From Eutrophocola sp964601805 (GTDB lineage: Bacteria; Pseudomonadota; Gammaproteobacteria; Pseudomonadales; Pseudohongiellaceae), in NCBI GenBank assembly GCA_964601805.1, contig CAZROW010000001.1, positions 72,440 to 136,439 of the forward strand: a stretch of DNA of 64,000 bases. Reading direction: 5' to 3'. The position numbers and the translations under genes were made by a program. Below the pieces are notes generated by a model, which was given only the letters and a program-made list of their open reading frames with translations, was not told the DNA's origin and ran no database searches. This document shows positions 1 through 11,254 of this stretch, one piece after another (position 1 is the stretch's first letter; every line of letters starts with the position of its first letter).

Positions 1-5
1 TTGCC

Positions 6-395
6 ATGGCCTATGGCAGCAAGACACCGGATATTTCCTTTCTTTACATGCATGGCGGCATCGCGATTGCGGTTTACCTGTTTTTCTACTTCGCCATTTT
101 TGGCGTGGATGAAGTCAAATGGATGTTTCTCAATGCACTGTTCGGCCTGCTTGGTATCTATGCGCAGGTAGGCTGGTTGCTCTCCCTGTTTGGTAAACAG
201 ATCAGTGGTTATCCATTGCATGTCCACCTTGTTCCGTTTCTGTACTTTGTCCTGTATTCCTTCCTGATGCGCAGGGCAATCCTGGATTTTACGCGCAGCA
301 ATGACAACGCAGTGCGGCAGAAGAAAGTGGAAAACCGCTATATCATTTTCACCCTGGGTATCAACATGGCCTGCGTGGGCTTGCAGCAGTTATAG
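6..395 (+). CDS. Small integral membrane protein, unknown function (possibly 5'-partial)
   Basis: The 129-residue product is mostly hydrophobic, with about three membrane segments (roughly residues 16-33, 38-62 and 72-88), a short basic loop RQKKVENR near residue 105 and a final hydrophobic stretch. I do not recognise the family. The frame is open to the left edge of the window, so the ATG at 6 may not be the real start. About 110 bases separate its stop from the quinoprotein gene on the same strand. Co-transcription is possible but nothing else links the two. Confidence 0.55.
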   Translation: MAYGSKTPDISFLYMHGGIAIAVYLFFYFAIFGVDEVKWMFLNALFGLLGIYAQVGWLLSLFGKQISGYPLHVHLVPFLYFVLYSFLMRRAILDFTRSNDNAVRQKKVENRYIIFTLGINMACVGLQQL

Positions 396-507
396 CGCGG
401 TATACATAACGACAGTAAAGGACAGGAAAGCGTCAAACACGGGGTGGCGCTGGCGGTGCAGCCTACTTATACTCGGTTGCATTGATTCATCAAGGGGATA
501 GTGCTTC

Positions 508-2382
508 ATGGCGTTCAAGTCATTTCAAACCATTGTATTCATGGGCCTGCTATTGCCGGGCTCTGCCTTGCTGGCACAGCAGGGTATTGTCAGTGCCGAG
601 TCCAATACCGCGGGAGAGGCCATTTACGAATCGGCCTGTGACAGCTGTCATGGCATGCCGGAAGAGACCCGCTCGCCACCGCTGGAAACCCTCAAGCGCA
701 TGGGGGCACGGGCCGTAAGATATGCCCTGACCCATGGCAAGATGAAAGTCCAGGCACAGGGACTGGATGAGGGGGATATCGACAATATCGTGGCCTATCT
801 GTCGGCTACTGCCGCGGTGGACAATAGCTGGATTGCCCAACACCAGTGCCCGGTTGAACGCATGGATGTGGATACCGGCCCGGCGACCATCTGGACCCAG
901 GGCTTTGACCGCCGCAACCAGCGCCACCTGACAGCAGAGCAGGTCGGGCTGACGACCCGTGACATGGGTAACCTGGAGCTGGCCTGGTCGCTGGCTTTTC
1001 CGGCGACAGCCAATATGCGTTCGCAACCGGCTGTGGTTGGCAACACCATGTATTACCCGATCGTCGATTCCGGGCAGTTGTTTGCCCTGGATATCGGCGG
1101 CACCACCCCCTGCGTGAAATGGGTCTATGAACATGATATTCCCCTGCGTACCACCATTGGCTATCACACGCTGGACGATGGCCGTCCGGTCCTGGTGTTT
1201 GCCGATGTCTCCGCCCATACCTTGCTCATGGATGCGGTGACTGCAGAAATCATCTGGGATGCCAGTGTACAGGCGACCAGTGTCTCCAATGTCACTGCCA
1301 TGCCGGTACTCTACGATGACAGGGTCTATGTACCGATCTCCTCCGGTGAACTCCTGATGGGGGCAGCGGCCGATTATGAATGTTGTACCAGTCACGGTGC
1401 TGTTGTGGCCCTGGATGTGGCAACCGGTGAACGGGTCTGGGAATACCACACCATGGAAGAGGCGCAGCCAACTACCATCAGCAGGGTGGGTACCCAGCAA
1501 TGGGGGCCGTCCGGTGCCCCGATCTGGACAGCCGCTGCGATCGATGAACAGCGGGGATACCTGTACGTAGGGACAGGGGAGAACACCTCGGCACCGGCCA
1601 CCGACACCAGTGATGCCGTGCTGGCCATTCGCCTTGAGGATGGTTCTCTGGCCTGGAAGTTCCAGGCCACGGCAAACGATATCTTTCTCAGCGGCTGTAC
1701 GGCCAATCCTGATGGTCCCAACTGCCCGCCGGCAGACAGTATCAACCGGGATGTGGATTTCGGTGCTGCCATCATGCTGGCAACCCGTAGTGACGGTTCC
1801 GATATCGTGCTGGCTGGCCAGAAAAGCGGGGATGTCTGGGCCCTGGATCCGGATACCGGCGAGCTGATCTGGAATACGCAAATTGGTCCGGGAGGTGCCG
1901 CAGGTGGTATTCACTGGGGCATGGCCTTTGATGGCGACAAGGTTTATGCCGCCAACAACCAGACCAATGATGCCACTGCAGACGGCGTGGACCCCGGTCT
2001 TTTTGCACTGGATGTGGATACCGGCAACATTGTCTGGGAATACCATCATCAACCCGATTGCAGTGGAGACCGCCAGGAAAACCTGCCCAGCTGTGGCAGC
2101 AACTGGGGCATGTCTTCAGCCACTTTGCTCGTTGACAGCGCTGTCGTCCAGGGCAGCAATGACGGTTTCGTCAAGGTCTTTGATTCACAATCCGGTGAGC
2201 CCATTTTCAGTTTTGATACGGCACGTCCTTTCAATACGCTCAACGGCATTGAAGGCAAGGGTGGTGCCATAGACAACTTTTCCATCTGGGCGGCCAACGG
2301 CACCTTGTTCGTGCAATCAGGTTACGGCCTGATGGGGGTTCCCGGCAACGTCTTGCTGGCTTTCCGGCCAGGGCCTTTATAA
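508..2382 (+). CDS. Periplasmic cytochrome c/PQQ-dependent dehydrogenase, polyvinyl-alcohol-dehydrogenase-like
   Basis: The 624-residue protein begins with a signal peptide (hydrophobic residues 8-22, cleavage near ALLAQQ). A small cytochrome c domain follows, with the haem site CDSCH at 44-48 and a candidate distal Met in GKMKVQ. The rest is an eight-bladed quinoprotein propeller with repeated motifs such as VALDVATGERVWEY, WALDPDTGELIWN and FALDVDTGNIVWEY. The ECCTSHGAVVALD segment resembles the CCTFRGS segment of polyvinyl-alcohol dehydrogenases, which also carry an N-terminal haem domain. It probably oxidises an alcohol in the periplasm and passes electrons through the haem; the substrate cannot be inferred. 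An AAGGGGA ribosome site at 492-498 supports the start. A terminator follows directly. Confidence 0.85.
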   Translation: MAFKSFQTIVFMGLLLPGSALLAQQGIVSAESNTAGEAIYESACDSCHGMPEETRSPPLETLKRMGARAVRYALTHGKMKVQAQGLDEGDIDNIVAYLSATAAVDNSWIAQHQCPVERMDVDTGPATIWTQGFDRRNQRHLTAEQVGLTTRDMGNLELAWSLAFPATANMRSQPAVVGNTMYYPIVDSGQLFALDIGGTTPCVKWVYEHDIPLRTTIGYHTLDDGRPVLVFADVSAHTLLMDAVTAEIIWDASVQATSVSNVTAMPVLYDDRVYVPISSGELLMGAAADYECCTSHGAVVALDVATGERVWEYHTMEEAQPTTISRVGTQQWGPSGAPIWTAAAIDEQRGYLYVGTGENTSAPATDTSDAVLAIRLEDGSLAWKFQATANDIFLSGCTANPDGPNCPPADSINRDVDFGAAIMLATRSDGSDIVLAGQKSGDVWALDPDTGELIWNTQIGPGGAAGGIHWGMAFDGDKVYAANNQTNDATADGVDPGLFALDVDTGNIVWEYHHQPDCSGDRQENLPSCGSNWGMSSATLLVDSAVVQGSNDGFVKVFDSQSGEPIFSFDTARPFNTLNGIEGKGGAIDNFSIWAANGTLFVQSGYGLMGVPGNVLLAFRPGPL

Positions 2383-2390
2383 GCACAAAA

Positions 2391-2416
2391 AAAACCGGGC
2401 ATCGCCCGGTTTTTCT
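2391..2416. terminator. Bidirectional rho-independent terminator between quinoprotein gene and aroG
   Basis: Arms AAACCGGGC (2392-2400) and GCCCGGTTT (2404-2412) form a perfect 9-bp stem with a 3-base loop. A-runs lie on the left and T-runs on the right, so it can end both the plus-strand quinoprotein transcript and the convergent minus-strand aroG transcript. Confidence 0.85.
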
Positions 2417-2436
2417 TTTCGCCATCCTGTGCCTTC

Positions 2437-3525
2437 TCAGCGGTTTGGCAGAACAGTCTTCAGGCGCTCATGCGCGGAGCGCAGACAGGCTTCGGTCGTT
2501 TCCCAGTCTATACAGGCATCGGTGACCGACACACCGTATTCCAGGTCATCCAGGTTTTCAGGAATATCCTGGCGACCGGGTTTCAGGTTGCTCTCAATCA
2601 TGACGCCGATAATGGACTTGTTGCCATGCTCAATCTGCTCAACCACGTTATCCAGAACAGCCGGCTGGCGATTGTGATCCTTGTTGGAATTGGCGTGACT
2701 GCAATCGATCATGATGTTGCTGCTCACACCGGCTTTTTCACAGACCTGTTCACATTGGGCGACACTTTGCGCATCGTAATTCTGGCTGCCACTGCCACCA
2801 CGCAGGACTACGTGGGCATAGGCATTACCCCGTGTATGCACGACGCTGACTTTGCCGGTCGGGTCTATACCCAGAAAACGATGGGGCTTGCTGACTGCTT
2901 TCATGGCATTGATCGCCACATCAAGACCACCGTCGGTGCCGTTCTTGAAGCCCACCGGTGAAGACAGCCCGCTGGACATTTCGCGGTGGGTCTGTGACTC
3001 AGTGGTACGGGCACCAATGGCAGACCAGGTAATGATGTCATGCAGGTACTGGGGAGAAATGGGATCCAGGGCTTCAGTCGAGGTGGGCAATCCCATGGCA
3101 CTGAGCTTGAGTAGCAGACGCCTGCCAATGTGCAGACCTTCCTCGATGTGGAAACTGTCATTCATGTCCGGGTCATTGATCAGGCCTTTCCAGCCTGTGG
3201 AGGTACGCGGTTTCTCAAAATACACACGCATCACCAGGACCAGCGTTTCGCTGACTTCATCAGCCAGGGTTTTCAATCTTTCGGCATATTCCAGGGCGGC
3301 ATCCACATCGTGAATGGAGCAGGGGCCGACCACGACAAACAGGCGTGGGTCCTTGCGATCAAGGATATTGCGAATCACCTGGCGATTGCTCTCCACGATA
3401 TCGGCGGTATCGCCAAACAGCGGCAGACGTTCCTTGAGTTCTTCCGGCGTTATGAGGGTCTGGTACTCGCTGATATTGACGTTTTCAGTAAGGGGCTTTT
3501 CCATGGGAGGTTGAGTGCTTGTCAT
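2437..3525 (-). CDS. aroG: 3-deoxy-7-phosphoheptulonate (DAHP) synthase, class I
   Basis: This enzyme condenses phosphoenolpyruvate with erythrose 4-phosphate, the first committed step of the shikimate pathway. The 362-residue length fits the AroF/G/H family. GPCSIHD is at 67-73, the substrate segment EKPRTSTGWKGL at about 104-115, and PVGFKNGTDG near 190. The C-terminal half carries the IMIDCSHANS metal-site region. Which aromatic amino acid inhibits it cannot be judged, so the symbol is generic. An internal Met at residue 8 is an alternative start, and neither start has a strong ribosome site. It lies downstream of the addA-like gene by about 90 bases and ends against a shared terminator. 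Confidence 0.93.
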   Translation of the reverse strand: MTSTQPPMEKPLTENVNISEYQTLITPEELKERLPLFGDTADIVESNRQVIRNILDRKDPRLFVVVGPCSIHDVDAALEYAERLKTLADEVSETLVLVMRVYFEKPRTSTGWKGLINDPDMNDSFHIEEGLHIGRRLLLKLSAMGLPTSTEALDPISPQYLHDIITWSAIGARTTESQTHREMSSGLSSPVGFKNGTDGGLDVAINAMKAVSKPHRFLGIDPTGKVSVVHTRGNAYAHVVLRGGSGSQNYDAQSVAQCEQVCEKAGVSSNIMIDCSHANSNKDHNRQPAVLDNVVEQIEHGNKSIIGVMIESNLKPGRQDIPENLDDLEYGVSVTDACIDWETTEACLRSAHERLKTVLPNR

Positions 3526-3614
3526 GAGTGAGTCGGTAAAAGGCGCGCATTATATCGGCAAAACCGGGCCCTGGCACCTTCACCGGTTTTTCAGGCCGGG
3601 AAGGTTCCCTGGTA

Positions 3615-6600
3615 TCAACTGCCCTGGCTGTCAGTATCCAGGCTGAGCTCGACAAAGCAGGGGATGGAAGTAAAAAACAGGGCCTTGCGCACAGGTTTTT
3701 GCTCCATGGCCTGGAACAGGCGGGCATAGCGTTCCAACTGGTCACGGTAGCGTTCGCTTTGCTGTTGAACGAACTGTGACAGGGACTGCCCGGGGGGCAG
3801 GCGGGAGGACTTGTAATCGATAATCCAGCGCTGGCCTTCCGGGTCGACAAAGGTCCGGTCAATAATGAATTGCCGGTGCTGCCCGCTGGAAAAATCGCTC
3901 ACATCCAGTTCACTGGCAGCCTCTTCATGGGGTGCCTGTACCAGCCAGTGAAACTGCTCATGCTCTCGGCAGGCGCGAATCTGTCGCCAGATCTCATTGA
4001 CAGCATCATCCACCGCGTCAGTCACGGCTACCAGTTGCCTTTGCCAGACAGGCTCAAGNNNNNNNNNNNNNNNNNNNNNNNNNNNNNNNNNNNNNNNNNN
4101 NNNNNNNNNNNNNNNNNNNNNNNNNNNNNNNNNNNNNNNNNNNNNNNNNNNNNNNNNNTGCGCCATCGTCGACATTGACGATTCGGCATGCGGTGTCCAT
4201 ACGCGCTTCCAGTTGCGGCCAGATGCGGGCAAGCAGGGAGGTTTTGACCGGTTCCATCACGGCGCCTTCATCCTGTTTCAGGCAGGCAAAAAGCACGCAC
4301 TGGCGAATGGCGCGAGTGACCCCGATATACAACAGGCGAGTGGACTCCAGGCGCTGCTCCAGTTCCAGTTCATATTTCAGGTAACGGTAAACCGGGTCGG
4401 TGTCGTGATCCCTGGCGCGGCGGGAAGGCAGGCTCATGACCAGCCGGTCCTCGCCACCGGTGGTGATATGCTCCTTCCACAGCAGCAAGGGATTCTCATT
4501 ACCCCGGGGACGACGATCGAGACCGGGTATCAGCACATGATGGAATTCCAGTCCCTTGGCCTTGTGTATGGTCATGATTTGCAGTTTGGCATCAGGTACC
4601 TGACCGCTGCCAAACAGGGACTGTAATTCTGCTTCAAACAGGTGAATGTCCCGAATATCGCCACCCTCATCATGCTCTTCCAGCAGGTTGAAGAACTGCT
4701 CGATGTTTTCTGCTAATGACACATAGGCCACGGTGGCCGGGCCACCCAGCAACAGCCAGGTATTTTCCACCCAGTCACGCAGGGGCAGGCGCTGGCGTCG
4801 TGATAGCGAGAGTGATAACAGCGGCTGGACGCGGGAAAGGATTTGCGTGGCATCATCACTGAGCCCCCCGGGCAAATCATCACTGACCAGGACCTGGCCA
4901 AAAGACAGGCTTCGGGCTTCTGCATGCAGGGCCAGGGTTTCCATGTCCTGCAGGCGCAGGCCTGCAAGCGGACTGCGGGCAAAGGCCAGCCAGGCGGGCT
5001 CATCGCCGGGATTGAGAAGTGCCCTGACCAGTTGCAGCAGGTCCCTGATGACCGGGTAGGACAACAGGGGGTCTATATCACTGGCCTGCCATTGCAACTG
5101 CCGCTGTCGTAATACCGGTATCAGTTCCAGCAAGTGGGACTTGCCACGCACAAGGACTGCAATCGTATCGTCCGGGTAGTCGGCGCGTATCTGCTCAATG
5201 GTATCGGCCACCTGGAGGGCTTCCTGGTGTCGTTGCACCTGGCTGGGCAGTTCAAGTGATTTTTCCGCACAAACCAACACACTGCTGACACCGGCTGCCG
5301 GTGTGCTCTCGTGCACGGCGGTTGCGGTATTGAAACTCACTCCGCCCCGACTGATGTCATCCTGTGCCGGAAAGGCTTCCCGGAACACCGTGTTGACCCA
5401 GTCCACCACGGCTGCCTCACTGCGGAAATTACAGCTCAGGCGCAGATCCTGGAAACGGATATCACCAATGCCGTTGTCCCTGGCCGCCAGGAAAAGACCG
5501 ACACGGGCATTACGAAAACCATAACAGGATTGCATGCCGTCACCGACAATAAACAGGGTGCGGCCATCACCAGGCTGCCAGCCGCTGGTGAGTTTGCGCA
5601 GCAATCGAATCTGTAGGGAGGACGTGTCCTGGAATTCGTCAACCAGGATATGTCGCAGATGGTAATCCAGGCGCAGGGCCAGGTCGGTGGGATTGTCTTC
5701 ATCACCCAGTGCATCCAGTGCGGCGGCACTGACATGACTGTAATCGGTCTTGCCGTGATGGGCGAAAGCCAGGCTCAGGCGCGATACCAGTTCCGGCAAT
5801 ATCACGGTCAGGCTTTCCAGTACACGCCACTGGCTGTCACCAAAGTGGCTGTCCGGCAGAAAACCGATTTCCTCGAATTTCACCAGCAAACGGGTATCGG
5901 CTGCCATCTCGCCAAGCACTTCTTCCATGTCGGCTTTGTTCTGCTTGCGCAGGGCCTTGTCTTCCTTGCTGCCCGCAGCGGATTGCGCAGGAAAGCCCTG
6001 GGCTGCCGTGAGTTTTAGCCGGGGTGTCCAGTCTTTCTTGAGCATGATGCCTAGCAAACACTGCCAGCACGCCAGCTGAGCCGGGGTGGTGTCCGGCAGG
6101 GAATCGGCGATATCCAGGGGGGTGAGGGGGCAATCCGTGTCCTGCAGGTTACTCACGGCAAACTGCAGGGCTGGCAGCAGGCGTGGCAGGTAGGCACCCA
6201 GGGCCTGGTCCAGTTCCTGCAGGTTCTGCTGAATAATGCCGGACAGCGTGCCTTCCATGAGATCACGGGTTCGAGTGCTGCCGTTTCTCACGGTGAAAAT
6301 ATAGCTCAGCCACTGGTCCCGCCTGTCCAGCAAGCCGCAAAGCAGTTCTTCCAGGGCAGACCAGCGATTGTTCAGGTGCAACAGCAGTACTTTGAGTTCA
6401 TCAGCCAGGTGTGTCTCGCTATCCAGTTGCGTCATCATGTCCCTGACGGCTTCACGATAAATCTCCCGGGGCTTTTCCGTGATATCCGGCAACATGCCCA
6501 GGGCAGATGTCACCGGTAGCTGGTTGACCAGGAACTGGTTGAAACTGTCGATGGTATTGATACGCAGGCGCGAGGTATTGCTCAACAACGACCACCCCTT

Positions 6601-6924
6601 GTGCTGGTCCTGCGCAAGAACGGCCCTTGCCAGTGACAGGGTGTATTGTTTATGGGGTTTGCAGGCAGCCAGGTCAGCATCAGTCAGGTTGCTGGCTTCC
6701 TCGAGATTCTCGATCAGGCGATTGCGCATCTCCGCTGCCGCCTTGCGGGTGAAGGTAATGGCCAGAACTTCTTCGGGGCGTTCACAACTGGCCAGCAGTT
6801 TCAGTATGCGCTGGGTCAGCAGTTCCGTCTTACCCGACCCGGCAGGTGCCTGGACACAGCAGGACAGGCTGGTATCCAGGGCCATCTCCCGTTCCCTGGC
6901 ATCCTGGGGGATAGAGGTCGTCAT
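3615..6924 (-). CDS. addA: AddA-like UvrD-family helicase/nuclease, interrupted by assembly gap
   Basis: This is a superfamily 1A DNA helicase with a C-terminal RecB-type nuclease, the large subunit of a double-strand-break resection enzyme. Visible motifs in order are Walker A APAGSGKTELL (about 26-36), motif Ia ITFTRKAAAEMRNRL, Walker B VDEFQDTSS, motif III VGDGMQSCYGFR, motif V MTIHKAKGLEFHHV and motif VI LLYIGVTRA. After the gap the C-terminal part has the PD-(D/E)XK core RTFVDPEGQRWIIDYKSSR. About 922 residues lie before the N run at 4059-4158 and 147 after it. The two parts are in different frames across the padded gap, as expected if its true length is unknown. The start codon overlaps the addB-like stop as ATGA, implying translational coupling. 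Confidence 0.88.
4059..4158. other. Assembly gap (100 N) inside addA-like gene
   Basis: Exactly 100 N. The flanking sequences show no shared end, so some real sequence is probably missing here, in the linker between the helicase core and the C-terminal nuclease domain. Confidence 0.97.
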
Positions 6925-9537
6925 TGGCCCATCCCCTCATCGATGCGGCACACCGGCCGGATGAAACAGTGATCGCAGCATTGCCTCGACTTGGGTGTGA
7001 TGGCAACACACCCGTTAAGGAATTCGTCGACCAGCAAGGACAGGGATTGCTGCCATGACTGGCGCAGGTCATGCCAGGCTGCCATTTCAGACAAGCCGCG
7101 CCATTGCCCACGCAACTCTTCCACGCTGCTGCCGGGGTAAACGCCTGGTTCATCTGACAGGCCGGCATAGCGGGTGTTTTCTATATTGACCTGGGCAAAG
7201 TAAACACCATTGACTGTTCCGGCCTGCTCCAGTTCTTTTGAACCACCCTCACGCATCCGGTCTGCGGCCAGGGCATAGAGCATCAATTGCGAATTGGCCG
7301 GACGCTCATCTTCCCAGTCAACCCGGGTTGAGCGCGAGGTTTTATAGTCCACCAGGACCAGGCGTCCGTTTTCATCCTGGTCAATACGGTCTATGCGCAG
7401 TGATAGTGAAAGCTCGTCGTGTTGCCAGTGTGCTTTCAGCTCACTGGCCAGCACGGTGAAACTGCCACGCTTGCGTTCTTCTTCCAGCCATTGCAACAGC
7501 AATTCGTTCAGGCGGGCTTCTTCCAGGACGCAGAAGTTGTCTGTCATGGTATGGAAGTGGGATTGGCGAATACTATTGACCGCGGCTTTGACAATCCTCG
7601 CGACGAGGGACTCAAGTTCAGTAGCAGCCATGGCAAGCAGTGCTTCCTGGGAAGACAGCTCTTTCCATAAAAGCTCAAGCGCCAGGTGTACCAGGTTACC
7701 CGACGTGCGCGGTGCCAGACCATAGACAAGCTTTTCCAGTGGCCTGGCTTTCAAGCGATGACGGGCAAAACTTCTGAAGGGACATTCAGCCTGGTCAGAC
7801 AGCAGGGCAGTGCCACCCCGGATTCGGCCGGTATCGACAAGTGGCAGCCTGTTGTCATCTTCAAGCAGCTCGGTTGCAGTAGCCGTCATTGGCTCTGCCA
7901 GGGGATGACCATACCGGGTGGCAACCGGTTCTTCGGTTGCGGGTTGCTGTCCCGTCAGTGTGAACAACATGCGTGCCGGTTTCAGCGGTATGTCATCGCG
8001 CAGGGCCGGGTAGCTAAAGACCATTTCCTGTTCCGTGCGGGCTGCCAGGGAGGAAAGCACCTGCTGCATGATTTCGGTGTACTGCTGCATGTCGGTTTCN
8101 NNNNNNNNNNNNNNNNNNNNNNNNNNNNNNNNNNNNNNNNNNNNNNNNNNNNNNNNNNNNNNNNNNNNNNNNNNNNNNNNNNNNNNNNNNNNNNNNNNNG
8201 TAGAAGGTCTCCAGGACGTCATGCCAGTGTTCCTGGACAGCAATTTCCTCAGCCGCCAAATGCCTTTCCCCGGGCCAGCCCAGGGCAGCAAGCTGGGCCT
8301 CGAAAAGCTCTCCCCATTCCCGTGTCGTGCGGGGGCGACCACTTGCCGGCCTGGGAATGGCGTCAAAGCTTTCCAGGGCCGAGACCAGGGCAGGGCAGTA
8401 AAAGGCACGCTCCTGCATGCCGCCAAGTTTTTTCAGGTCTGTATTGCTCACCCGGGGCTGGTTACGGTCACGCAGGAACTGTTCAAGGCTTGCCCTGGCG
8501 CTGGCTTCATTCTGCGCGCCGACCAGGAATGGAGAACGCAGGAACTGGCAGGTTTCCAGGGTTTCTGTGGCCATGTTGTTGCGCCGCAGGGCCATCAGCG
8601 CGAACCTGACCAGGGGTAGCGAGCCCAGGGAACGTCCTGCCGAAAGTGTGAATGGATGCCCGGAAAATGGTGACAAATGACGAGTCTCTTCAGGACTGAA
8701 ACAGCGGGAGAAAAGTCGTTTCACCTGGGCCTGCCGGTTATGTAAGTCGGTAATGATAATGCCGATACTGGCCTGCTCATCTGACAGGCTGATCTGCCTG
8801 GCCCATTGTGCGGCTGCCTGTATTTCAGCGCTGGCATCTTCACACGGCTGCACGTGAATAACCGGGTGCCTGTCAGGGATGTCCAGGTGCTGCGATGCAC
8901 GCACCTGTTCCAGGGCATCCAGCAAAGCCTGGTAAAGTGGTGGCGGATTGCTGAAGCCCAGGAGGAAAACCTTGTCAGGGAGCTGCATAGTATCCTGCTT
9001 CACAATGGACACCAGCTGGTGCAGCAATTCCACCTGTGTGACCAGTTTGCGTTTGCGGCAGTACTGACGAAACAGGCGCATCCACTCCAGGAATGCCGCC
9101 AGGTCATCATGCCCGGGGCCTGTCATGCCGGAGGCACAGGCTTCCAGTTCCCTGTCCCCAATCTGCCAGAGATGGACCAGTGTCCAGGTTTCCTGGGCTG
9201 CTTTGGCTGTTGCCGAAGGGTTTAACAGCCCGGCACCGGTATCCGAGTGGCTGACCACCTCGTACCAGATGACACTTTCCTCGGCAGGGCTCAGCAGGGT
9301 GACGGCAGGCAGGGCAGGGTTACCGGCTTCCAGCAGATCGCTGCACATGCGCCGGATCCAGATATCAACGGGATAGATTTTCGGGCTCAGGCAGACCGGT
9401 CTCAGCTTGTTTGAATGGCGCCACTGTCCGTACCACTCATGTAACTGCACACTGGTAAGGTGGTTGGGGGTGAGCACGAGGCTGCCGTTACTAATGGCTG
9501 ACAGCAAGGGCCTTAATTCTTCAGGGCATGATGGCAT
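6921..9537 (-). CDS. addB: AddB-like PD-(D/E)XK nuclease with Fe-S cluster cysteines, interrupted by assembly gap
   Basis: This is the probable partner of the downstream helicase in AddAB-type recombination repair. The N-terminal part (about 446 residues) has an inactive-helicase-like character. The C-terminal part (about 392 residues) has a RecB nuclease core, SLRIDRID followed by LVLVDYKTSR. Four cysteines are placed as in iron-sulfur AddB nucleases: one in ECPFRSFARHRL before the nuclease and three in CCDHCFIRPVCRI at the C-terminus. This matches the proteobacterial 'probable DNA repair protein' family found beside UvrD-like helicases. The gap at 8100-8199 separates two differently framed pieces. 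It follows the ETF-QO gene by 17 bases and overlaps addA by four bases. Confidence 0.83.
8100..8199. other. Assembly gap (100 N) inside addB-like gene
   Basis: Exactly 100 N with no common sequence at its two edges, so it probably hides real bases of unknown number. Confidence 0.97.
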
Positions 9538-9554
9538 GGGCTGTCAGGTGGCCC

Positions 9555-11225
9555 TCACATGTTGGGGTAGTTAGGACCACCACCGCCTTCAGGAGCAAGC
9601 CAGTTGATGTTCTGTGTCGGGTCCTTGATGTCGCAGGTTTTACAATGAACACAGTTCTGCGCATTGATCTGGAAACGGGTTTCACTGTCACTGCGCACGA
9701 TTTCATAGACCCCGGCAGGACAGTAGCGCTGGGCAGGCTCATCAAACTCGGCAAGGTTGAAACTGATCGGTGTCTCCGGGTCCAGCAGTTGCAGATGGCA
9801 AGGCTGATCCTCTTCATGATTGGTATTTGACAGGTAGACAGAGCTGAGCTTGTCAAAACTGATTTCATTATCCGGTTTGGCATACGGGATGCGCGGTGAT
9901 TCTTCTGCCGGCTTCAGTGTCGCATGATCGGGTGTGTTGTCTTTGAGGGTAAAAGGCATAAGCCCGCGAAAAATTTTCTGGTCGACAAAACTGTAAAAGG
10001 CGCCGAACAGTGTGCCGAAACGATGCATGGCAGGGGCGATATTGCGTGACTGGTGCAATTCCCGGTAGAGCCAGGAGCGCCTGATACTTTCACTGTAACT
10101 GGTCAGGACACGGTCGGGCGAGAGGCTTTCGTCCTGCAAGGCAGAAACAATATTTTCCGCTGCAAGCATGCCGGATTTCATCGCCGTGTGTGTGCCTTTG
10201 AGCTTCAGGAAATTGAGGAAGCCGGCATCATCTCCAGCCAGTACCCCTCCGGGAAAAGCCAGTGCAGGCAGCGATTGCAGTCCGCCTTTCACCAGTGCCC
10301 TGGCACCATAGGAAATTCGCTTGCCCCCCTGCAAGACCTGCTTGTACAGGGGATGATGCTTCAAGCGTTGAAATTCATCATAGGGGCTCAGCCAGGGGTT
10401 CTGGTAATTCAGGTCCGTAATCAGGCCGACAGCCACCTGGTTATTGTCCAGGTGGTAAAGAAAACTGCCGCCAGTGGTTTTTCCCAGGCCCAGTGGCCAG
10501 CCAATACCGTGAACAATTTTTCCCGCTTCATGATGTTCGGGGAGGACTTCCCAGAGTTCCTTGATGCCCAGGCCATAATGCTGCGGTTGACTGTGCTGGT
10601 CCAGGCGAAACTTCTCGATGACTTGCTTGCCCAGGTGGCCACGGCAACCCTCGGCAAAGATCGTGTACTTGCCATGCAGCTCGTAGCCAGCCTCGAAACT
10701 GCCTTTTTCCTGGCCTTCCTTGTCACGGCCCATGTCGCCAGTGGCGACACCGATCACGGCACCCTGGTCATCATAGAGCACCTCGGCTGCAGCAAAGCCG
10801 GCAAATACCTGGACGCCCAGGTTTTCCGCCTGCTCACCCAGCCAGCGGCACAGGTTGCCCAGGCTGATGACATGGTTGCCCTTGTTATGAATCTGGCCTG
10901 GCAATGCAAAGCCCGGCAGTTTCAGTGAGCCGGCCCCGTTATAGAGCAAATGCACTTCTTCCTGTGTCACCGGTACATTGACCGGTGCCTGCATGTTGCG
11001 CCAGTCGGGAAAGAGTTCATCCAGCGCTGAATGCTCCAGGACTGCCCCGGAAAGAATATGGGCACCTATTTCAGAGCCTTTTTCCAGTAAACAGATTTCA
11101 AGGGATAAATTGTTTTCCTGGCTGAGTTGGGCCAGCTTGCAGGCCGCGGCCAGTCCGGCGGGCCCACCCCCGACAATGACGACATCAAAAGGCATTACTT
11201 CACGTTCAGACAAGGTTTCATACAT
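9555..11225 (-). CDS. etfD: Electron-transfer flavoprotein-ubiquinone oxidoreductase
   Basis: This membrane-associated enzyme takes electrons from reduced ETF and delivers them to ubiquinone, linking beta-oxidation and amino-acid dehydrogenases to respiration. The 556-residue length is typical. The FAD-binding Rossmann motif VVIVGGGPAGLAA is at 15-27. The C-terminal 4Fe-4S domain has Cys in YCPAGVYEI and in NCVHCKTCDIKDPTQNINW, and the end GGGGPNYPNM is family-typical. It diverges from etfB/etfA, its electron donor, across an 82-base intergenic region. The downstream addB-like gene is only 17 bases away, so the two may be co-transcribed. Confidence 0.96.
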   Translation of the reverse strand: MYETLSEREVMPFDVVIVGGGPAGLAAACKLAQLSQENNLSLEICLLEKGSEIGAHILSGAVLEHSALDELFPDWRNMQAPVNVPVTQEEVHLLYNGAGSLKLPGFALPGQIHNKGNHVISLGNLCRWLGEQAENLGVQVFAGFAAAEVLYDDQGAVIGVATGDMGRDKEGQEKGSFEAGYELHGKYTIFAEGCRGHLGKQVIEKFRLDQHSQPQHYGLGIKELWEVLPEHHEAGKIVHGIGWPLGLGKTTGGSFLYHLDNNQVAVGLITDLNYQNPWLSPYDEFQRLKHHPLYKQVLQGGKRISYGARALVKGGLQSLPALAFPGGVLAGDDAGFLNFLKLKGTHTAMKSGMLAAENIVSALQDESLSPDRVLTSYSESIRRSWLYRELHQSRNIAPAMHRFGTLFGAFYSFVDQKIFRGLMPFTLKDNTPDHATLKPAEESPRIPYAKPDNEISFDKLSSVYLSNTNHEEDQPCHLQLLDPETPISFNLAEFDEPAQRYCPAGVYEIVRSDSETRFQINAQNCVHCKTCDIKDPTQNINWLAPEGGGGPNYPNM

Positions 11226-11254
11226 CCTTAAAAGAGACTTTTTTGGTTGACCTC

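Noticed and set aside
550..2052. A 500-codon open frame antisense to the quinoprotein gene
   Set aside because: It mirrors the coding strand, has no recognisable domain or ribosome site, and lies entirely inside a well-supported gene.
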